From the NCBI GenBank assembly GCA_024760905.1, contig CM045729.1, forward strand, positions 75,199,050 through 75,263,049: a stretch of DNA of 64,000 nucleotides. The letters run 5' to 3'. This DNA is from Plotosus lineatus. Its lineage: Eukaryota > Chordata > Actinopteri > Siluriformes > Plotosidae. Under the pieces are notes generated by a model. That model ran no database searches. It was not told the origin of the DNA and was given only the letters and a program-made list of their open reading frames with translations. Below are positions 10,806 to 22,259 of the stretch, one piece after another (the first letter of the stretch is position 1; every line of letters starts with the position of its first letter). The position numbers and the translations under genes were made by a program.

Positions 10806-11545
10806 CATGAATGCCACGATTAGTGGCCATGCAAGATGCTGTAGTACAGGAATATTCCCAGCTGAAACTAAACGCTCTGAATAGAGGAAATAAATAGAAT
10901 TCAGAAATGTGACCGCATCAGTCTGATTATTTCTAGCAAAGAAAGGGTGTGGGCCTAGCAAAGGAGTGACACTGTTGTTACTATTGCATAATCTGAAGAA
11001 GGAGAACGTCCACACCGCTGAAATGTTGGCTAGAAATGTTGATTATGCTTAATGTTGATACAATGGGAATGAAAAGCACACTTCCCATTCTTTATGCAGT
11101 TATTGATATAAATTAAACTAACATCACAAAGTTTCTGGATCAAAGTTGATTATGCTGTTGCAGTAGAAACATAGACATCAGAAAATGGTCTCAAAAGGCT
11201 TAATGCGACATGTTCATTCTCAACACATCTGTGACAAGCAAAGAGCAAACAGGAGTGTTCTGTCAGGAATTTTGCATTAACATTCAAACTGTGACTGCCG
11301 CAATGACACGTGTCGAAGTTGCTTTTATACTGTGAAATTACAGCAGACACACTTGTTATTTATATTGTCAGAGTGTATCCCTGTATGGTAATATGAGTCC
11401 TGCATATCATGTTTTCTGAGAAAAACCTCAGATATGCAATTTTTTAAATAAAAATAACACTATAGTCTGTAATATTTGATGTGCTGGAAAGCATCAAATA
11501 GTGTTATGTTGTCATGATGGTAAATAAACCCCATGCTTTGGAATA
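10806..11545. other. No recognised feature
   Basis: AT-rich intergenic sequence. No repeat family, RNA gene or coding exon could be supported. Confidence 0.4.
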
Positions 11546-11550
11546 GAGTA

Positions 11551-11626
11551 CAGGGATCCCTCACTTTCTTCGGTTAATTGGGACCAAGAGCACACCAAGA
11601 CCGCCGAATTCCACGAAGTAGGATCA

Positions 11627-11664
<38 letters not shown>

Positions 11665-11685
11665 CCCGACTGATGTATACATACA
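11551..11685. mobile_element. Left end of a CAGGGATCCC-type MITE plus AC microsatellite
   Basis: Starts CAGGGATCCCTCACTTTC after a TA (11549-11550), the same terminus as the elements at 26023 and 47319. CCACGAAGTAGGATC follows, as in the 47319 copy. The element then passes into an AC array (11628-11662), and no right terminus is seen. Confidence 0.65.
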
Positions 11686-11693
11686 TGTATTAG

Positions 11694-11775
11694 TGGGCCC
11701 GGTGGTTAGAGTGCTGGCGTCATGATCAGGAGGTTGTGAGTTCAAAGCCCAGTAAGACACACACACACACCCCTT
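11694..11775 (+). mobile_element. SINE A head, cut off
   Basis: GGGCCCGGTGGTTAGAGTGC, CATGATCAGGAGGTTGTGAG and TTCAAAGCCCAGTAAGACAC are the tRNA-derived half of SINE A. The copy stops where the Tc1 element begins, and a matching tail half lies at 12976 on the other side. Confidence 0.7.
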
Positions 11776-12975
11776 CTTGTGAGTGATAAAGTTCATTATT
11801 TTCTGTAATGTACTGATAAACATTAGACTTTAATATATTTTAGATTCATTACACACAACTAAAGTAGTTCAAGCCTTTTATTGTTTAATATTGATAATTT
11901 TGGCAAAAAAGTACAGAAAAAACAAAAAATCCCTATCTCAAAAAATTTGCATATTTCATCCGACCAATAAAAAAAAGTGTTTTTAAGACAAAAAAAGTCA
12001 ATCTTCAAATAATTATGTTCAGTTATGCACTCAATACTTGGTCGGGAATCCTTTTGCAGAAATGACTGCTTCAATGCGGCGTGGCATGGAGGCAATCAGC
12101 CTGTGGCACTGCTGAGGTGTTATGGAGGCCCAGGATGCTTTGATAGCGGCCTTAAGCTCATCCACAGTGTTGGGTCTGGTGTCTCTCAACTTTCTCTTCA
12201 CAATATCCCACAGATTCTCTATGGGCTTCAGGTCAGGAGAGTTGGCAGGCCAATTGAGCACAGTAATACCATGGTCAGTAAACCATTTAGCAGTGGTTTT
12301 GGCACTGTGAGCAGGTGCCAGGTCGTGCTGAAAAATGAAAATCTTCACCTCCATAAAGCTTTTCAGCAGATGGAAGCATGAAGTGCTCAAATCTCCTGAT
12401 GGATAGCTGCATTGACCCTGCCCTTGATATAACACAGTGGACCAACACCAGCAGCTGACATGGCACCCCAGACCATCACTGACTGTGGGTACTTGACACT
12501 GGACTTCAGGCATTTTGGCATTTCCTTCTCCCCAGTCTTCCTCCAGACTCTGGCACCTTGATTTCCAAATGACATGCAAAATTTGTTTCATCCAAATAAA
12601 GTACTTTGGACCACTGAGCAACAGTCCAGTGCTGCTTCTCTGTAGCCCAGGTCAGGCGCTTCTGCCGCTGTTTTTTTGTTCAAAAGTTGCTTAACCTGGG
12701 GAATGCGGCACCTGTAGCTGCACACGCCTGTGCATGGTGGCTTTGGATGTTTCTACTCCAGACTCAGTCCACTGCTTCCACAGGTCCCCCAAGGTCTTGA
12801 ATCGGCCCTTCTTTCATTTTTTCCTTCCCACTGAGGTGCCTTGATACAGCACTCTGGGAACATCCTATTTGCTCAGAGATTTCTTTCTGTGTCTTACCCT
12901 CTTGCTTGAGGGTGTCAATGATGGCCTTCTGGACAGCAGTCAGGTCGGCAGTCTTACCCATGCTTGCGGTTTTGA
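11776..12975 (-). pseudogene. Tc1-type transposon with broken transposase (copy 1)
   Basis: Tc1 transposases cut and paste DNA at TA sites. On the minus strand the N-terminus starts MGKTADLTAVQKAIID with helix-turn-helix EISEQIGCSQSAVSRHLSGK. Downstream are DLAPAHSAKTTAKWF (second catalytic Asp region) and WPANSPDLKPIENLW (third acidic residue). Several frame changes (for example near 12400-12600 and 12670) break the reading frame. The left inverted-repeat region (AAGTTCATTATTTTCTG onward) lacks the outer 30 bases seen in the copy at 31134. Both ends abut halves of SINE A. Confidence 0.85.
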
Positions 12976-13110
12976 GTAACCTGTGATGGACTAGCGTCCC
13001 ATCCAGGAGGAGTTGAAATCTTAGTTGCTTCACGCTACAAAAACCGGGGTAATCACCGGCTTGATGAGCCACTATGGCTCTGGTGTAAGAAGCCCACGGA
13101 ATTTACCTAT
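12976..13110 (+). mobile_element. SINE A tail, cut off
   Basis: GTAACCTGTGATGGACTAGC, CAAAAACCGGGGTAATCACC and TTGATGAGCCAC are the 3' half of SINE A. Together with 11694-11775 it brackets the Tc1 remnant, but about 100 bases of the SINE middle are missing. Confidence 0.7.
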
Positions 13111-13424
13111 ACGTCTATACAATATCAATAAATACATATTCAACAGTACAAATGCTTATAATCACAATGAAACATTCAAAAATGATGCATAAATTATGTA
13201 TTATGTATCACATCACCACAGATTTTTAAATAGGATTTAGTGGCTTGGTAGTAGAAAATATTGTGCTCTGTTTCATAGATTCAGAGTCGTCTTCGCCATC
13301 ATCATCGTCAGATTCAGAGTCTCGGTTTCAATTCTAATCGCACCCTCCTGTGGGTTTCCTTCAAGTTCCCTTGGTTTCCTCCTCAGCATATGAACTGACT
13401 GATTTCTGTTGTCTATCTAGAAAG

Positions 13425-13790
13425 TCATTCATTCATTTTCTGAACCACTTAATCCTAATTAGGGTCATGGGGAGGTTGGCGCCCATCTCAGCCAACTCTG
13501 GGCGAGAGCAGAGAAGACCATGGACAGATCACCGGGCCATCGCAAGGCAGAAACATGGTGACGGCTATGCAGCCTACTCTTGATGCAGGTCAGCAATGAT
13601 TCTTTTTTACATGAACCTCACACCATAGACAGTGAGAGACATGGCTGGCCTTTGATAACCCAGTTCGCTGCACTGGGGGGGGGGGGGGGGGGGGTTTTCC
13701 AGTGACAACCTGTTGAGAGTGGGGCTTGAACCCCCAACCTTAGGATCAGTGATCCAGCACCTTACCTCAAGGCCACCACTGCCCCTATCT
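13425..13790 (-). mobile_element. SINE B copy, type-2 tail, antisense, with G run
   Basis: The plus strand shows the antisense tail (CTGAACCACTTAATCC, GGGTCATGGGGAGGTTGG), the antisense body (CACCATAGACAGTGAGAGAC) and the antisense head (TTAGGATCAGTGATCCAGCAC). A run of G of about 20 bases at 13674-13694 replaces the C run usual at this place in the family. Confidence 0.75.
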
Positions 13791-13794
13791 AGAA

Positions 13795-14660
13795 ATCTAT
13801 TAGCATGTAATTTTGATTTATGGTGATTTTTATAACATTAATCCACCATTAGTCCAGGAGCCCACAACATGTCTGAGTTTTCTACGACCATCAATGCTTA
13901 TTTTTTTGTTTGTTTGTAAAATTCGTTAAATATACCCTGCTGACTTTCATAAAGTACACTACAACCTGAAATCTAAAGAGAACATTTTCTTTTTTTTTTT
14001 TTTTCAATGGGTGTAAAGATGTATGAGCCCACTGCTCTTGCTTTATCATGTCTAATGGGTGGTGGCACAAGGAAGGTATGAAATGTGTGCCAGCATTTGT
14101 CTACAATGTGTGTAATGGTGAGCAACAGAATAATCTATTTTGGTATGCCAAGCAGATTTTATTGCAATTTAAATTGGCAATCCCTCACTTAAACTGCAGC
14201 TAATATGATGAGCCAATGTGATAATGAAGCATAATTGATGAGTGGAGTGAAAGGAGCGAGCAAATTTTATAACCAAGACTAAGGAGTCACAGTTTAATGA
14301 TTTTAATTTTTACAGACAAGTGAACCAGTACATTACCGGGTTCAGTGTTAGATCATTGAAATCACCAAACTGGGGGACTTCGATGCTTCATCACTGCAGA
14401 CCAAAGTTCCGCTTCAGCGTCTGAATGTACTGCTGAGTTAGAATTCAAGTCCACACCTTCATAAAATCCAGCTATAAGTGTTTATAAGCTAATCACTTCA
14501 TGTGTGTGTGTGTGTGTGTCCTCATTCTTAATTCCCACAAGAATGTGAAAAGACAGGGAGTGAAATTTCTCCATAACAGAAAGAAAAATCTCACAATTCT
14601 AATTTATGAAAGGTTGCCGCTAACTGAACAAATTGATTACTGAGTTTGATAAAGAGGCAG
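13795..14660. other. No recognised feature
   Basis: AT-rich intergenic sequence with a short TG repeat at 14503-14519. No coding or repeat family match could be supported. Confidence 0.4.
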
Positions 14661-14683
14661 ATTTCTAACAATAAATAAATAAA

Positions 14684-15213
14684 TCTTCTTTCTTCTTTTT
14701 CTTTCGGCTGTTTCCTTCAGGGGTCGCCACAGCAAATGATCTGCCTCCATCTCTCCCTATCCTCTGCATCTTCTACTCTTACTCCAACGACCTTCATGTC
14801 CGCCTTCACCACATCCATAAATCTTCTCTTTGGTCTTCCTCTGGGCCTTCTGCCTGGTAGTTCCAATTGGAGGAAAGTGGTGGAAGCTGAAAAAGGAAGA
14901 GTGTCGTGTTGTCTTCAAGGAGGAGTTGAAACAGGCTTTGAGTGGTCAGGAAGTGCTTCCAGATGACTGGACAACCACAGCCAATGTGATCAGGGAGACT
15001 GGTAGTACTTGGTGTGCTTGGTGTGTCCTCTGGAAGGAAAGTAGATAAGGAAACTTGGTGGTGGAATGAGGAAGTGCAGGAGTGTGTACAAAAGAAGGGG
15101 TTAGCTAAGAAGAAGTGGAACACAGAGAGGACCGAAGAGAGTAAACAGGAGTACAGGGAGACACAGCGTAAGGCGAAGGTAGCGGTGTCAAAGGCCAAAC
15201 AGAGGGCGTATGA
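14684..15213 (-). mobile_element. RTE LINE insertion with inverted 5' half
   Basis: The left part (14684 to about 14868) is the RTE 3' end on the minus strand: an AAG-type tail, then GCCGAAAG and GTCGCCACAG complements. The right part (about 14869-15213) is the upstream endonuclease-RT linker on the plus strand: EEELKQALSGQE-like and DDWTTTANVIRETG motifs, then TWWWNEEVQECVQKKGLAKK and KQEYRETQRKAKVAV. The whole is bounded by an identical 18-bp duplication TAACAATAAATAAATAAA at 14666-14683 and 15214-15231. That means one insertion whose 5' half was inverted during integration. Confidence 0.88.
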
Positions 15214-15231
15214 TAACAATAAATAAATAAA

Positions 15232-16190
15232 AAATTACAAATTAAAATTAAAGATAATAATATTAATAATGCATATCGTTATGATTTTAGCCAAAATGTT
15301 TATTCATATTATGTAAATCGGAAAGAAAACATAGATATTTACATCCAGACATCAACCCTGCAGCCAGATCTAACTTTTCTGATTCTGATCCGGCCCACAC
15401 CCCACCCGCACCACACCCGCACCACACCCACACCCCACCCCCAGGAGAAGGGAGTAGTTGTAGTTAGCACAACATGGATAACAACAGAAACTACAAAAAC
15501 ATTAAAAGAAGCCTTGTTGAGGCTTCACAACATAAAGGCCTTTGAAATGTAATCTTAATGACATGACAGTACTGTGATAAAATAATCAATGCTGGTGTTT
15601 TGTTGCAGATTACTTTTTAAAATGAAAATCTGCTGTGAGTTATCATTTAAAAATTGTTCAAAATGCCATTTATTGGTTTAGAAATATTACCCTGAACTCA
15701 GCAGGGCAAATTCTGACCAGAATCAACTGCTTAGTACATCTCTCGATTATCAAATGTTAATTTAACAAACGCTAACACACTCTGAACAAAGTTGATTGAC
15801 CTACCTCCCAACCCACCCCACCCCTGCCCACTTTTAAATTTATAAAATATAGACTCACTGAACAACTCCTCTCTCACACATCCATTCATCCTCTTAAATT
15901 TTTCAATGGGAGGAGTTGGGCTAAGAACTAAGTATGCACTTTCACATTAACTATAACTATAAATAGATATAAACTTTAAAAATTAAAAACAAAAACAAAA
16001 AAATCACAAAAAAAAAATTTTATTTATTTATTTATTTTTTTTTATTATTATTGTTAAGACCACGCTTTGGAAAATGAGAAATATGTGCACATTTCATTTT
16101 TTTTTAAATCTGCCTTAAAACCTCTGACACTTAAAGAAGTTGTGCTTCCCTGCTCTTTTTGTTCATCATCATCCTTTTCTATAACCGCTT
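15232..16190. other. No gene seen; short CCCGCACCACA tandem
   Basis: AT-rich sequence except 15400-15440, where a CCCGCACCACA-type unit repeats a few times. Nothing else is recognised. Confidence 0.4.
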
Positions 16191-16194
16191 AATT

Positions 16195-16465
16195 CTGACT
16201 TGTTACAGACACTGCCAAGTCGGAATTTCCGACTTTTGTCACAGTGTTCACTTTTTGACTTTAAGTAACCGTGCATACTCCCCAGGGCCCGTGCGCTTGC
16301 ATGTAAAACATGTCAAACGAGCATGGATATGGGGTGATATATTTTTTAAATCCGACGGAAAACCGCAAAACGGCATAAAATAAGATAAAAATCTGACTTT
16401 ATCCGACAATTTTGCTGAAATCCGACAAAAGTCGGAAATTCAGACTCGTTACAGACATTGACCTC
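16195..16465. repeat. Fold-back element with GTCGGAA arms
   Basis: The left arm AAGTCGGAATTTCCGACTT is itself nearly palindromic, and the right arm GACAAAAGTCGGAAATTCAG is its inverse. The flanks GTTACAGACACTG (about 16202) and GTTACAGACATTG (about 16450) look like a diverged duplication. This suggests a MITE-like element of unknown family. Confidence 0.5.
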
Positions 16466-16724
16466 GCACAGGCTGTTGCATATAATCCAATAAAATTAGA
16501 GTTTCAAGGTATCGGCCCCGCCCACACACTGGAGTACAGAAAGGATTGGCTTTCCGCTGCGCACCACAGCGACAAGTGGCACTGAAAATAGATATATAGA
16601 TTGAAATGCATGAGATTTATTTATGCTTTTGTTTTATTTGAAGGATTTTTTCTATATTTTTTATTTAAAGGACAGCGAAATTATGTGTTAGTTATTCTGT
16701 TAAGAAAGGCCACCTGATTTATCT

Positions 16725-16793
16725 GAGAGCCAGATGCAATCATCAAAAGAGCCAAGTCTGGCTCGCGAGCCATAGGTTCGCGACCCCTGGCCT
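16725..16793. mobile_element. hAT-type terminal fragment
   Basis: GGCTCGCGAGCCATAGGTTC followed by GCGACCCCTGG is a typical hAT-like right end (compare GGTTGGTGACCCCTG at 36883-36897). No matching left end was found nearby. Confidence 0.45.
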
Positions 16794-16979
16794 AGATCCG
16801 TCCAGAAGCTTCCCGTAAAACATGTGCTTCCTGCTTATGTCGGGCAGAAACTTCTCCAGTCAGAGGTTGGCCATTTGTTCTTAATGCCCTCTAGTGTTCA
16901 GTGCACAACACTGCACCACACTGCCACCTTGCAATAAGCACAAAAACTACAAGAGGAATAACTTCACCTTGGACGACAA

Positions 16980-17680
16980 TCTCACCCAGTGCAGCTAACT
17001 GGGTTATCAAAGTCTGGCCATGTCTCTCACTGTCTATGATGAGAGGCATGTAAAAAAACCACTGCAGGGGCCACAGAACCAGGAGGGGGGTGGTGCCTGG
17101 ACGGCTGAAGCCCCCCCCCCACTTTTTCTCAAGCCAAAGAATTTTTTCAAGTATGTCTACTGACATCTCAAAAATGTTTAAAATGCGTAGTTTGGACAAG
17201 CATAGTATAATCTACATGTACATTATGTACCGTAAATGATTATGCACCAAGCATATAGTATTGGGTGCCTTCAAGAGAATGTACTGGTACCGGTATTCCT
17301 TCTTTTTTCAGATCCGATTGAGCCAGGGCATGATTGGATTGGAGCTCTGAAATAAGTAAATCAACCAATATGTGCACATAGCATACACCTGACATCTAAA
17401 ATCTGGAAATCGGCCATGCATAGTCTTCTTCAGGGGATGTATGCTCTAGTCGTTCACTGATTTTTCCGTTAGCCCCCCCCCAAATCGCTCCACGGACCCT
17501 GCACTGCTTACTTTCGTCAAGAGTAGGCTGCATAGAAGTCAGTGTGTTTCTGCCCTGCAATGGCCTAGCGAGCTGTCCAGGGTGTACTCCACCCTTGCCC
17601 AGAGTTGGCTGAGATGGGCACCAGCCTCCCTGCGCCCCTAATTAGGATTAAGCTGTTCATATAAATGAATGGATAATAAT
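16980..17680 (+). mobile_element. SINE B copy (headless, type-2 tail), split by a DNA transposon
   Basis: The left part (about 16985-17064) has GCAGCTAACTGGGTTATCAA and the body. The right part (17502-17680) resumes at the homologous point (CACTGCTTACTTTCGTCAAG) and ends with the type-2 tail (CCTAATTAGGATTAAGC). The tRNA head is not visible. Confidence 0.7.
17065..17501. mobile_element. 437-bp non-autonomous DNA transposon in SINE B
   Basis: Starts CAGGGGCCACAGAACC and ends CTCCACGGACCCTG, giving imperfect inverted ends of CAGGG(G/T)CC type. CACTG flanks both sides (17060-17064 and 17502-17506). It holds no open frame. The family may be hAT-like, but the duplication I can see is only 5 bp. 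Confidence 0.6.
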
Positions 17681-18089
17681 CTCTTAATGCATCATTTTGA
17701 GTCTTAACTGGAATCTAGACAACAATAGGGAATCTAAATTGTTATTGGACAGTGCACTCTTTGGTTTATTGCAACTGGTATATTGCATGGCTTTGCCCTC
17801 TGGATGCAAGGCTTCTCTGAGCTGATTGGGCGATGCTTTAAAAGGGGAAAAACCTCACAACCAACTGTTACTTACTGAATAGTAATAAACATGGATGATA
17901 ACGCAAACATCAGAACCAGTTGGATTTATTTGTTGTTGAAATACTGTACAGAGTTTAGTTGAGTAAGCAAGCAAGCACAAAACAGTTTTATGCACCAGAA
18001 TATCCTCGCATAATACTTGAATACTTAAACTGTGTTATCATATAAGTTGTGGCATTAAAGCAATGATTATTTGGTATTACCAGTTCCAG

Positions 18090-18680
18090 AATGTGTCAAA
18101 TAAATCATTTTCAACTACATTACATCACCTCTACCAGCATGGACTCTTTGTACAAGGCGGATTGTATTCATGGATTCGTAATGTTGGTATTCAATTCTGA
18201 CCCTGTGTCTGTGCGCACGATTCCTCAGATCAGGCTGCAGTATTTTAGTCTTTCACAATCCAGTTTTAGTGAGTCTCTAACCACTGCAGCCATGGTTTTC
18301 TGTTCTTGGAGTGATTATGTGAGTTACTGTAGCCTTTCTTTCAGCTTGAATCAGGCATCCTCTGTTGATCCCTCTTATCATCAAGGTGGTTTTATCTACA
18401 GAACTATTGTTCAGTGGCTGTTGCTTCTTTACTGCAATACGTATTACGAGTAAACTCCAGAGGCTGGTATGAGGGATAGTCTCAGAAAATTAGCAGGTGA
18501 AATTCCTAAACCGGTGCTTTTGGCACCAGCATGGACATTGTTAAAATCACTGAGATATTTTTTTCCCCATGGTTGATGTGAACATTGCAAATTTTACTGG
18601 CCTACATCTGCATAATTCTATGCACTGCACTACCGCAACAGAATTAGTGGTTTAAATAAGTACATGAATGAGTAAGTGGA
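18090..18680. repeat. Possible old interspersed repeat
   Basis: The stretch CCATGGTTGATGTGAACATT and GCATAATTCTATGCACTGC and the end CATGAATGAGTAAGTGG resemble a dispersed teleost repeat I remember. A 120-residue plus-strand open frame (18091-18453) lies in it and matches no protein I know, so I do not call it a gene. Confidence 0.35.
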
Positions 18681-18699
18681 AGAGGGACTTAATAGGACC

Positions 18700-19418
18700 A
18701 TCGCCACACAGCATGAAAGTTCTGGGTCATGGTCTCGGCCAGAGGCTGTATTCCATGCAGTATGATGGCATACATTCAGAGTACATCAGCCCAAAAAAAT
18801 CTTTAAAAATATATTTTCTCTGGTTAAACCAGACATTGTGTTGATTATGTCAGTCGCATGTAACATGTTCACTTCATTTATGTTTCAACATCACTCCTTG
18901 ATTCTGTACTTTTGGCCTGAAGTGAAGAATGTTTTTGATGGTATTTCTTTGAATCTCATGAATACTGATGCAGAAATACCATCAGTATTTCTGAGCATTG
19001 GTGTGTTAGTGTGTTTCCACAACTATCACACTTATTCCCTACTTATGGATTATTTTTTGCAGTTCTTCCATTGCACAAAGTTTCTTTACCATTTTTATTC
19101 TTTTTTTTTTATTTAATTCTGCCTTAATTGTCATTTTGAGGGTGCAATATATGGCAAATTAATCATTATACTAAAATATGCATTTATGTGTCCTTTAAAT
19201 GACCATCTGTTTATTGTCAATATAAGATGTACACCTGCTCTGCTAACCACTGCTAATTGCATGTATTACTTTAAGAATTCAAAGAATCCCTTTTTAAATG
19301 TCATTATAAAATATATCGGAAATTATATAACAGTAGATCAATTATGTACCTTAAATGTCCTTCGAGATACACCACATACACAAGGTATCATAAAAAATAA
19401 AACATTATGAATTATTCC

Positions 19419-19452
<34 letters not shown>

Positions 19453-20260
19453 TTTAATTATTATTATCCCTGAGGGCACCACCTTTGTAACATCAATTTA
19501 ATGCCTTTTTGCCCTCAGTGTGTTGAAATTCTTGCCAGTTGAGGATTTTTGTATTCTGTCTGTGATTACAAGACTTTGAGCCAAGCTACAGCTACATTTT
19601 GCCAAGCAGCAAGAAAAATAGTTCTGGCAGTAGTCACTATTCATACCTATATTTCCCTGGTCATGCATCAGTGAAAGCCATTAAGCAGGATTTCTATGAA
19701 ATGTTTTGCTGTACTTAGCAGAAAATGGTCCCCAAAACCTCTGACATGTTCCGTGCATTGTAAAAAACTGAAGTATAGGCATTTATTTAAATGAATCTAA
19801 AACGTGCTAACCGCTTAACATATGAATGCTGCAGTGAATGCAAAAATGTTTCATATATTCCAATAAATTAGAGTCCTCCTTTGAAAACCTTTTCAACCTC
19901 CTTTTTTTCCTTTTTTTTTTTTTTCCTGCTGTGAGATAGGAGTTCAAAACGCTTCACCACCACACAGCCCCGGTGGCTTGTGTATATTCGCCACATATTA
20001 GTTCAGATATTCCGTTTTCTTGGAGAAAGTGGAGAAGCTGCTGAGGAGATTATATTTCCTCCTGACTCCACTCCATAATACTGGGACTTCAACTGGATGA
20101 TTTCAGTACTCATGTCCAGAATGTTGGGGATACTTGGATTTGAAAGGAATGACCTCTTCATAGATCTGAACCTGTGCATTAAATAAGTTTTCTCATAACT
20201 GGACTTTGTGTCAGAACACTTTAGGGCGAAGGGCAATAGCCTATTTTTTATTTAATTTAG
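18700..20260. other. No gene seen; ATT microsatellite at 19420-19460
   Basis: AT-rich intergenic sequence with a short ATT array and poly-T tracts. Several 60-90 residue open frames show no recognisable motif. Confidence 0.4.
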
Positions 20261-20261
20261 A

Positions 20262-20430
20262 TTTACCAGTAAAAATATACTGGGAAGGTAACCTGCGATG
20301 GACTAGCGTCCCATCCAGGTGGAGCTGAACTCCTGGTCGCTTCACGCTATGGAAACCGGGGATAAGCACCGGCCTGATGAGCCACAAGGCTCAGGTGTAA
20401 AAACCCAACAGATTTACCTTACCTACCTCT
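20262..20430 (+). mobile_element. SINE A tail, 5' truncated
   Basis: Starts at TTTACCAGTAAAAATATACT and runs through CTGCGATGGACTAGCGTCCC, GAAACCGGGGATAAGCACCG and GATGAGCCACAAGGCTCAGG. There is no tRNA head. Confidence 0.7.
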
Positions 20431-20871
20431 GAGGAAACTTAAAGAAATGTAAGTTTTCCACTTTCCTCCCTATTCAAATGTTATTTATTAAGTTCACCAG
20501 CATTTACTAAGATTTCTCATCATGTATCTATGTATGTATATTGCAGGTCAGAGGCCTTGTTGGGTAAAGGGCTTATGGCTGCATGACCTTTTTTGGATTA
20601 GACCATCACCTGACTGGAGTCCAGATTAGATTTCACCAGAAGCAGAACACGCATTCAGCTGACATTTGGAATCCTAAAGAACAGATTTCTTGCTTCTTCT
20701 TGCCTCAATGAGCATGCAAGATCACTGCTATGTGTGCTGTAATGCATAATGTACTGAGGAAGGAGTCAATTTATCTCTTTCCACCCATACACGGTGAGTT
20801 TCTGGCACAGGAAGAGTCTATACACCTCATATAGTCTTTGGCATTTTACTAAAGTTTAAAAAAAAAAGCCT

Positions 20872-20874
<3 letters not shown>

Positions 20875-20927
<53 letters not shown>
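20875..20927. repeat. TA microsatellite
   Basis: About 26 uninterrupted TA units. Confidence 0.95.
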
Positions 20928-20929
<2 letters not shown>

Positions 20930-20931
<2 letters not shown>

Positions 20932-21275
20932 CAGTAATTAATTATTTAGCAGGAATTCCAAAACACTGTAAGGATAACAGGCATATTAAACACACTTTAC
21001 ATTTATAGACCAAAGACTTGGACACTTGGACATTAGGTGTGCACAGGATAAAATATCACTATTAAAAGCAATATATAAAGATTACAAGTTCCCAAATCAG
21101 AAAACTATATGTAGTTTCATAGCAGCAGCCATTTGGAAATACAGCTATAATTTCACCCTATCAAAATACAGTATACAGTATTAAAAGAAAAAAAAATAGT
21201 GAATGGGCCTAGTTGTGACATCATATGGCCGAACAATTATCAGGCGGTCCATTGAAAATTTCTGTGGAAAGCACC
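20930..21275. other. No recognised feature
   Basis: AT-rich sequence between a microsatellite and THAP-like remains. Nothing could be supported. Confidence 0.35.
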
Positions 21276-21285
21276 ATTATTGTTT

Positions 21286-21417
21286 TTTTTTCACTATCAG
21301 TGCATAACTGTTGGCTGTTCAAACAGGATTCGGAATCCAGACCAACCAAAGGATAGTTCCCTACACAGATTCCGAACAAAAAGACCGTATCTAATCATTT
21401 CTGATGGGTGTTCTAGT
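21286..21417 (+). pseudogene. THAP-like domain fragment
   Basis: The translation contains CITVGCSNR followed by SLHRF, the spacing and motif order at the start of a THAP zinc-binding domain (C-X2-4-C then HRFP). The rest of the C2CH domain is missing, and a repeat insertion begins at 21430. THAP domains bind DNA and occur in P-element-like transposases and host factors. Confidence 0.45.
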
Positions 21418-21429
21418 ATATACAACTCA

Positions 21430-21702
21430 CCCCCAGTGCAGCTAACTGGGTTATCAAAGGCGGGCCATGTCTCTCACGGTCTATGGTGAGGGGCATGTAA
21501 AAGAACCATTGCTGACCTTCATAAAAAGAGTAGGCTGCAAAGCCATCAGCGTGTTTCTGCCAGCTGAGCCACCGTGGAAGGGACTTAGGTTTAGAGAGCG
21601 GGGATCAGCCAGCGCGAACTGTCTCTCGCTATACAAAAATACTCAGCGCAGGCAAGGACAAATAACTCCTCACTATCTTCCGATTCGAAGAACAGAGCCA
21701 TC
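21430..21702 (+). mobile_element. SINE B-containing insertion with 12-bp direct repeats
   Basis: Begins with the SINE B body (GTGCAGCTAACTGGGTTATC, then GCAAAGCCATCAGCGTG) and continues into about 130 bases of unknown sequence. Identical ATATACAACTCA repeats flank it at 21418-21429 and 21703-21714, suggesting one insertion. Confidence 0.55.
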
Positions 21703-22259
21703 ATATACAACTCATGGGAACAATGACCAGGTTATGGGGTAAGATAATAATGAAGTAATGTCTGTTATCGGTACGCAGAGAAACACAGACCGGAGTTCAC
21801 ATCGTTTTTTTTTATTAACAACCTGAGTTAAAGGAAACCATGAAATGAGGTCTTTTCTCGGCTGAGGAGGAATGGGTGGCGTCAGAGTGAAGGAGTTCAA
21901 GAGCAGGAAGTAGGATGAATCTTTGACCTGAAATGAGGACAAGATTCATAGAAGCCGAAACATGGTAATTTTACTAAAAGAGACAATTCATTTTCTTGGC
22001 CTGGTAGTGAATCTTGCTGTTAAAACTGGCTGCAAGGGCAAAAAGCAAAGAATCAGGCTTTATATACTGAAGAACATGGCACTGGAATTGGAAACAGGTG
22101 TGCCGAATAAACAGGTAAGTGGAGTAATCAGGTAGCTGCTCCCATTCCTGGTGACATACAAAACTCAGATAAAAGGGTCAAACATGAGCAGGGTGGACAC
22201 TGGATACAACGGGACGTGAGAGAAGACGTGTTGGAGCCTAACAGTCAGTTTTGAGGTTA

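Noticed and set aside
12025..12381. Plus-strand open frames of about 118 residues over Tc1 copies (also 31346-31690, 50397-50753 and 62880-63236)
   Set aside because: They are antisense to the transposase; similarity among them only reflects repeated Tc1 DNA.
18091..18453. 120-residue plus-strand open frame
   Set aside because: No recognisable domain, no splice context, and it overlaps a probable old repeat.
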